From Gnetum montanum (lineage: Eukaryota > Streptophyta > Gnetopsida > Gnetales > Gnetaceae), in contig MNCI01025442.1 in NCBI GenBank assembly GCA_015680685.1, forward strand, positions 62,439 through 126,438: a stretch of 64,000 nucleotides of DNA, in the 5' to 3' direction. Numbering within the stretch: the stretch's first letter is position 1; each line of letters starts with the position of its first letter. The position numbers and the translations under genes are program-made. The notes under the pieces were generated by a model. That model was given only the letters and a program-made list of their open reading frames with translations, was not told where the DNA came from and searched no databases. Positions 59,700-64,000 of the stretch are shown one piece after another.

Positions 59700-62086
59700 C
59701 TCTTTTCTTGACTTAATGTTAAACACAACTTCTCTTATATTCTCTTTAGACATTACTAAGGATAAACTTCTACCTTAGTCAGACCTCTTCTTTCTTAATC
59801 AAGAGCCTCTTTTGACAAATGATCAACTACTCGAAGTTTTAGTGCTAATTCATAAGGATGAACAAATAACTCTTTAACTTAGTGTTCTCCTTTCCAAAAA
59901 CCTTTGGAAGTTTATCCTAGCTATTTTGCAAAAGCATTTAATTGCTTTCACTTAGGGATACAAAGATATGCCTAGTCTAGACCAAAAGCTGGTTCAACAC
60001 AACATCATCTTGAAAGAAGATTCTAAACCTATCAAGAAAAATATTAGGAAAATTCATTGTACTATACCTCTTACTATAAAAGAAGAGATAACTAAACTCT
60101 ACAATGTTGGAGTAATCCATCTTATCGACTATTTTGATTGAGTTTCTAACATGGTTATAGTTCTAAAAAAGAATGGTGACATTCACATATGCATTGACTT
60201 TTGAAACCTTACTAACATTGATTAGCTTATTGATTCTATAGGTTGTCATGCTCTTATATCCTTCATGGATGAGTTTTATGGTTTAAACCAAATCTAGATA
60301 AATCCAAAGCACTAGCAATATAACATAGTTATGACTTGGTGAAAATTTTGCTACACTAAAATGTTCTTTGGGCTCAAGAATATTGTAGCTACTTATCAAT
60401 GAGCTATGACTTTCATCTTTAATGATTGATGCTCAAAATAGTTAATGATTACGTTGATGATTTGACCATCATATCTACCTTAGCAATTGATCATGATTGT
60501 AAGTTAGACCAAGTTCTAACTTATTGTAACAACTTTAACCAAAATATTAATCCAAAGAAATATATTTTTGGGGTTCTTCCAAGCAAGATGTTAGTTTATC
60601 TTATTTTTCAAGATAATATAGTGGTTAACCCTGATAAGGTTATGACTATTCTAAATCTCACACCTTCTAGAGATATTCAAGATATGCATATTCTACAAAG
60701 TAATGTTCAATCAATCTACCACTTTATTTCCAATCTTACTGATTACCTTTATCCTTTAACTCATTTACTTCATAAATCTACTTCTTTTATCTAGGATGAA
60801 GAGTATCAAAAGGCCTTTGATTCCATTAAAGAAGCCTTAACCACTCTTCCCATTCTTCAACCTCCACAATTTGATTAACCATTCTACATTTACCTTTCTA
60901 AATATAATTATTCTATATCCATCATGCTCTCTTAAAGGTTAGAAAATGAAGCTAATCTTCTCATTTACTACATACATAATCATTTCTTAGACTGTGAGAC
61001 TAGATACTTTGACATTGAGAAGTTTTGTCTAAGTTTTGTCCTTACCCTTAAAAGGTGGAGACACTATCTTCTCAATGCTAAGGTCTTTGTTAACTAAAAA
61101 GTTAACATCTTTAAGATCATTTCGAACAACCCTTAGTTAGCTTATTAAAAGACCTTTCTTATTAACTTTGATCATTATTTTCTATTACAACACTCAATCA
61201 AAGGATAAGCTATAGTTAATCTCATTTCTTCATTTGAAAAGATTGACATTATTCATTACTTACATGTTGATGCTAAGGATTTGAACATTTTCCTTTACTT
61301 TAATGAAACAAAAGCTTCCTTCAAATCTGTTGTAGCATGTGTTCTTATCCTTTCTATTAAAAAAGTTCTTTATCAAGCTTACATGCTTGATTATTCTTCA
61401 ATCAATAACATAATTGGAATGAGACATTATTACTATCTATGATGACTCTTAGCTTATCATAAATCAAGTTAATGGTGACTATGATTGTAAGGATCCTCAT
61501 TTAGTTCCTTACTTACAACTGACTAAAGAACTTATCTTTTGTTTCTATGCTCATACTTTGAGCCATATCCCATGTTCTAAAAACATGCTAGCTGATGCAT
61601 TGATAACCTTTTCCATCCTTGGTGATCCTTTTGCTATGCAATATCAACTTGTATAATTACTTTTATTGACATCTATTAAGCAATTCCCTAACATATTGGT
61701 AAGTTTTATTAATATGAAAGATGATAATTAGTAGTATGTTGATATTCTTCATTACCTCACAACTTAGAAAACCCCTAGTTATCTCACACCTACTTAAAAG
61801 TATGCCTTACACAAACATAGTTGACATATTTTATTAGTGAATATCAATATCTTTTTTCAAGTTTTTCTACAGGTGTTCTTCTACGTTAGCTTAGTCCTAT
61901 AGAGTCTAAGATAGACCTTGAGTAGGTTCACTTAAGAGTTTGTGGTGAACACCTAGGTTTATGCTTCCTAGTTTCTTGCATCATTTCTTTAGGCTATTAA
62001 TGGTTAACCTTAGCAAAAGATGTCTATCACCTAGTCAAGACACATAATAGTTTTCAAAGGCATGGATCTATTATTTATGTATCTTT
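59700..62086 (+). mobile_element. E5: Tat/Ogre-lineage pol remnant
   Basis: Plus-strand broken pol. The lead-in LIAFTxGYKDMPSLDQKLVQH is the FAWSYxDMPGLDPxV block that marks Tat-lineage RT. RT continues with NMVIVLKKNGDIHICIDF, MFFGLKNIVATYQ and catalytic YVDDLTI (60450-60470, both Asp kept). RNase H-like TRYFDIEKFCLSFVLTLKRWRHYLL follows (61000-61070). A second RNase H-like domain (61230-61660: YLHVDAKDLNIFL...PCSKNMLADALITF) is the aRNase H typical of Tat elements. The integrase finger start (HLRVCGEHLG) follows and is cut at 62086 by E6. Confidence 0.8.
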
Positions 62087-63226
62087 TGTAATGATCGAAA
62101 ATATCAATGGCTAGAACACCAAGGTCCACGGGTGCACAACCTAATCCTGAATCCACACAAGGGGGTACTAGAGACAGAGATGGGGTGTCCTGGATCATTT
62201 GGTCGATCAAACAAGGACTTACCAGATGCAACGAGGGTGCATTGTGGTTAGTAGCAATGCTAATGTGAAATGATCCTAAGGGTGTAGGTGGTGTTTGTAG
62301 TGTTTATGGTGTCAATGGTGTCAACGGTGTCAGTGGGGTCAAGGGTAATTACAAGTTCCTGAGGGGGCAAGTGTAGTCAGGGGTTTCAGCAAGGTAGGCA
62401 GTGTTGACACGTAAGGACCACTGTCTGAGTGTAGTTTAAGCCTGTTTATGTAGTAGGATGGTGAAAAATACAAGTAAAATGTAGAGAGTACAATGAAATA
62501 GTGAAAACAAAGTGGAGTACCACCCCAAATGGGGTTGAGCATACTTAAACACCAAAAGGGGGTTAGAAGGTATGTGGTGTATAGTAGGCACAAGTGGATA
62601 GTGTAGTCACAGTCTCTGGGCTACCTAACTATGAAGACTAGTGTTTCATCGAGGTGCCTGCATCTACTACATTGGCTACTACGATGTATTACTAGATTCA
62701 ATGTTCCACTAGTGGTTTATCACTTTACTTGTTCATTGGTTTGCCACTATGCCTTTGGTTTTCTCCCAGCATTCCTTAGATTTTCCAACCTTGAAAACTT
62801 TCAGGGCACATGTATTTATAGATTTGAGGCCATTCTAGAGTGCACGTTGCTAGTTTAAAGCCATTTTGGGTTGTGATGATAATTTAAGGCCATTTCGAAG
62901 TGCACGTTGCTAGTTTAAAGCCATTTTAGGTTGCAATGATAGTTTAAGGCCATTCCGGGCAATGGTGATAGTTTAAGGTCATTCCAAGCTACAACGATAG
63001 TTTAAGATCATTCTGCATCATGTGTTGCTAGTTTAAGGCCATTTCTGGTTGCAACAATAGTTTAAGACCATTCCAAGCCATGTGTTGCTAGTTTAATGCC
63101 ATTCCAGGCCATGGAGATAGTTAGTTTAAGGGTAATAGTTTAAGCCAATTCTGGGTTATAGGGATAGAATTGAAAGTGATAGTTTTAGGCCATTCCAAGC
63201 TATAACAATAGTTTAAGGCCATTACA
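62087..63226 (-). repeat. E6 3' LTR
   Basis: 1140 bp. On the minus strand it starts TGTAATGGCC and ends GATCATTACA, so the ends are a perfect 7-bp inverted repeat (TGTAATG/CATTACA). TATAAATA (complement of TATTTATA at 62813-62820) separates a repeat-filled U3 (62825-63226) from R/U5. R/U5 contains a short tandem GGTGTCAATGGTGTCAACGG array (62300-62345 on the plus strand). Confidence 0.75.
62827..63226 (-). repeat. ~28-62 bp minisatellite in E6 U3
   Basis: About thirteen degenerate units of plus-strand TAGTTTAAGGCCATTCCAGG with alternating spacers (xGCACGTTGC or xxxCAATGATAG). They are tandemly arranged and end within about 10 bp of the TATA box of the minus-strand LTR. Higher-order pairing is visible: two-unit blocks repeat at 62820-62880 and 62882-62943. 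Confidence 0.85.
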
Positions 63227-63250
63227 GGCCTATTTCTATCTCTCTTTTTT
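63227..63250 (-). other. E6 polypurine tract
   Basis: On the minus strand AAAAAAGAGAGATAGAAATA, then GGCC, immediately precedes the LTR start TGTAATGG. A purine run at this place primes plus-strand DNA in LTR elements. Confidence 0.7.
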
Positions 63251-63629
63251 GTGATTTTTTCTTTTATGATTTTTATGCATTTTTAATGTTTTTCATGCAT
63301 TAATGAAGTGTAAACAAAGTGAGCAAATGTGTAAACAAAGTAGATGAAGGCATGAACAAAGTAGGTAAATGCATAAACTAAGAAAACCAATGCATAATCT
63401 AAGTGATCAAGCTAAATGCAAATAACATACTACAATGCTAATCTAATGCAAAAAAAAAATGCAACATAAGCATAGAGTAAAATACAGGGTGCGTAGAAGT
63501 GAATAGTAGGTAAGCATCTAACACATTTTGGACTAAGGGGGTACCTTAGTTATGTAGTTGCTTCCTAACCTAGTGTGGGTTAGGAGGCATGTAGGGTCTC
63601 AACTACACTATCAGATAGTCCCCTTGATC

Positions 63630-63920
63630 CTATCTTGCTATGTTAAAGGGAAACTCTCCCCAAAGGGCATCCTCTGAGAGGTTATTGGCTTCTATGGTCT
63701 TTTTGGATGTGTCTAACTCAACCTTTGACCCTTGTTCCATATCTATGTTGTTGATGGCCAAAGGGGCAACATTATCACCATGGATGATAACTTCACCACC
63801 TTCATACGAGAGGTGGATCTCTTGATGAATTGGAGAGGAGACAGCTTGTAATTGGGCCAACTAAGGTTTTCCCAATATTAGGTTGAAGCCTGGCATCTCT
63901 TCTATGATAATGAACTTAGC
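63630..63920 (-). pseudogene. E6 protease fragment
   Basis: Minus-strand reading contains the GKPxLAQLQAVSSPIHQEIH block, matching the ILGRPWLHxxxAVPSSxHQ end of Tat-type gypsy proteases, then GGEVIIHGDNVAPLA. A stop sits where the Trp of the GRPW motif belongs. The frame ends at 63632. The active-site part is outside the readable region or decayed. Confidence 0.65.
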
Positions 63921-64000
63921 AGTGCTAGGGAATTACTCCACTGCTACAAAAGCTATAGTAATAGTGCCCTTGACAATAATGTGTGACCCATTGAGGGATT

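Larger units (their letters stand above)
62087..64000 (-). mobile_element. E6: minus-strand LTR element inserted in E5 integrase
   Basis: Minus-strand element with 3' LTR at 62087-63226, polypurine tract at 63227-63250 and a protease fragment at 63630-63900. It continues beyond the window. The distance from protease to polypurine tract is only about 400 bp, so RT and integrase are missing: it is a deletion derivative or non-autonomous. Orientation is supported by three independent signs (TATA, polypurine tract and protease all on the minus strand). Confidence 0.75.

Noticed and set aside
62827-63226. CRISPR-like array
   Set aside because: Repeats are degenerate, spacers are themselves repeated, and the setting is a plant LTR.

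Overview
The window is nuclear DNA of a seed plant. I infer a gymnosperm (conifer-like) genome from the mass of old, nested, stop-riddled Ty3/gypsy retrotransposons around a small gene island. That assignment is inference: no species-specific sequence was recognised.

Layout. 1-544 is a minus-strand LTR nested in an older plus-strand Athila-like element (E1, 545-6638). 6639-15600 is the gene island. It holds a six-exon steroleosin/11-beta-HSD-like short-chain dehydrogenase (plus strand, 8308-11500) that carries one in-frame TGA, and a three-exon late-embryogenesis-abundant protein gene (minus strand, 13306-15363) with a promoter dense in ACGT (ABRE/G-box) cores. The two genes are convergent. 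Both belong to seed or oil-body/dehydration biology, and both have introns containing degenerate tandem repeats. 16216-17105 is the 3' end of a LINE-type element. 17106-19960 is A/T-rich with one unidentified coding-like remnant.

19961-64000 is retrotransposon nest. E2 (19961-26587) is a gag-only Athila-like derivative with both LTRs. E3 (27454 to about 39345) has a 5' LTR, gag, protease, RT, RNase H, integrase and an extra 3' ORF (aORF), but its 3' LTR is lost. E4 (41194-54964) is a complete nested Athila-like element with the same aORF; a 571-bp solo LTR sits in its 3' LTR and a 1.27-kb insert in its pol. E4 landed in a minus-strand, spliced gene-like locus of unknown family (59379 down to 40716), whose reading frame is continuous when E4 and one target duplication are ignored. 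A Tat/Ogre-lineage pol remnant (E5, 59700-62086, perhaps also 39400-40250) is interrupted by a minus-strand element (E6, 62087 to beyond 64000). The U3 of E6 is a minisatellite directly upstream of its TATA box.

The Athila-like elements share LTR ends TGATGA...TCATCA, a decayed primer-binding site matching tRNA-Asp, a TATAAAT promoter and, in E3 and E4, a U3-like segment repeated internally just before the aORF. That internal segment matches each element's own LTR subfamily and is missing from E1 and E2, which also lack the aORF. Most pol stop codons look like C-to-T decay (CAG/CAA to TAG/TAA, TGG to TGA). Two N bases mark suspect assembly joins (22895 and 44362).
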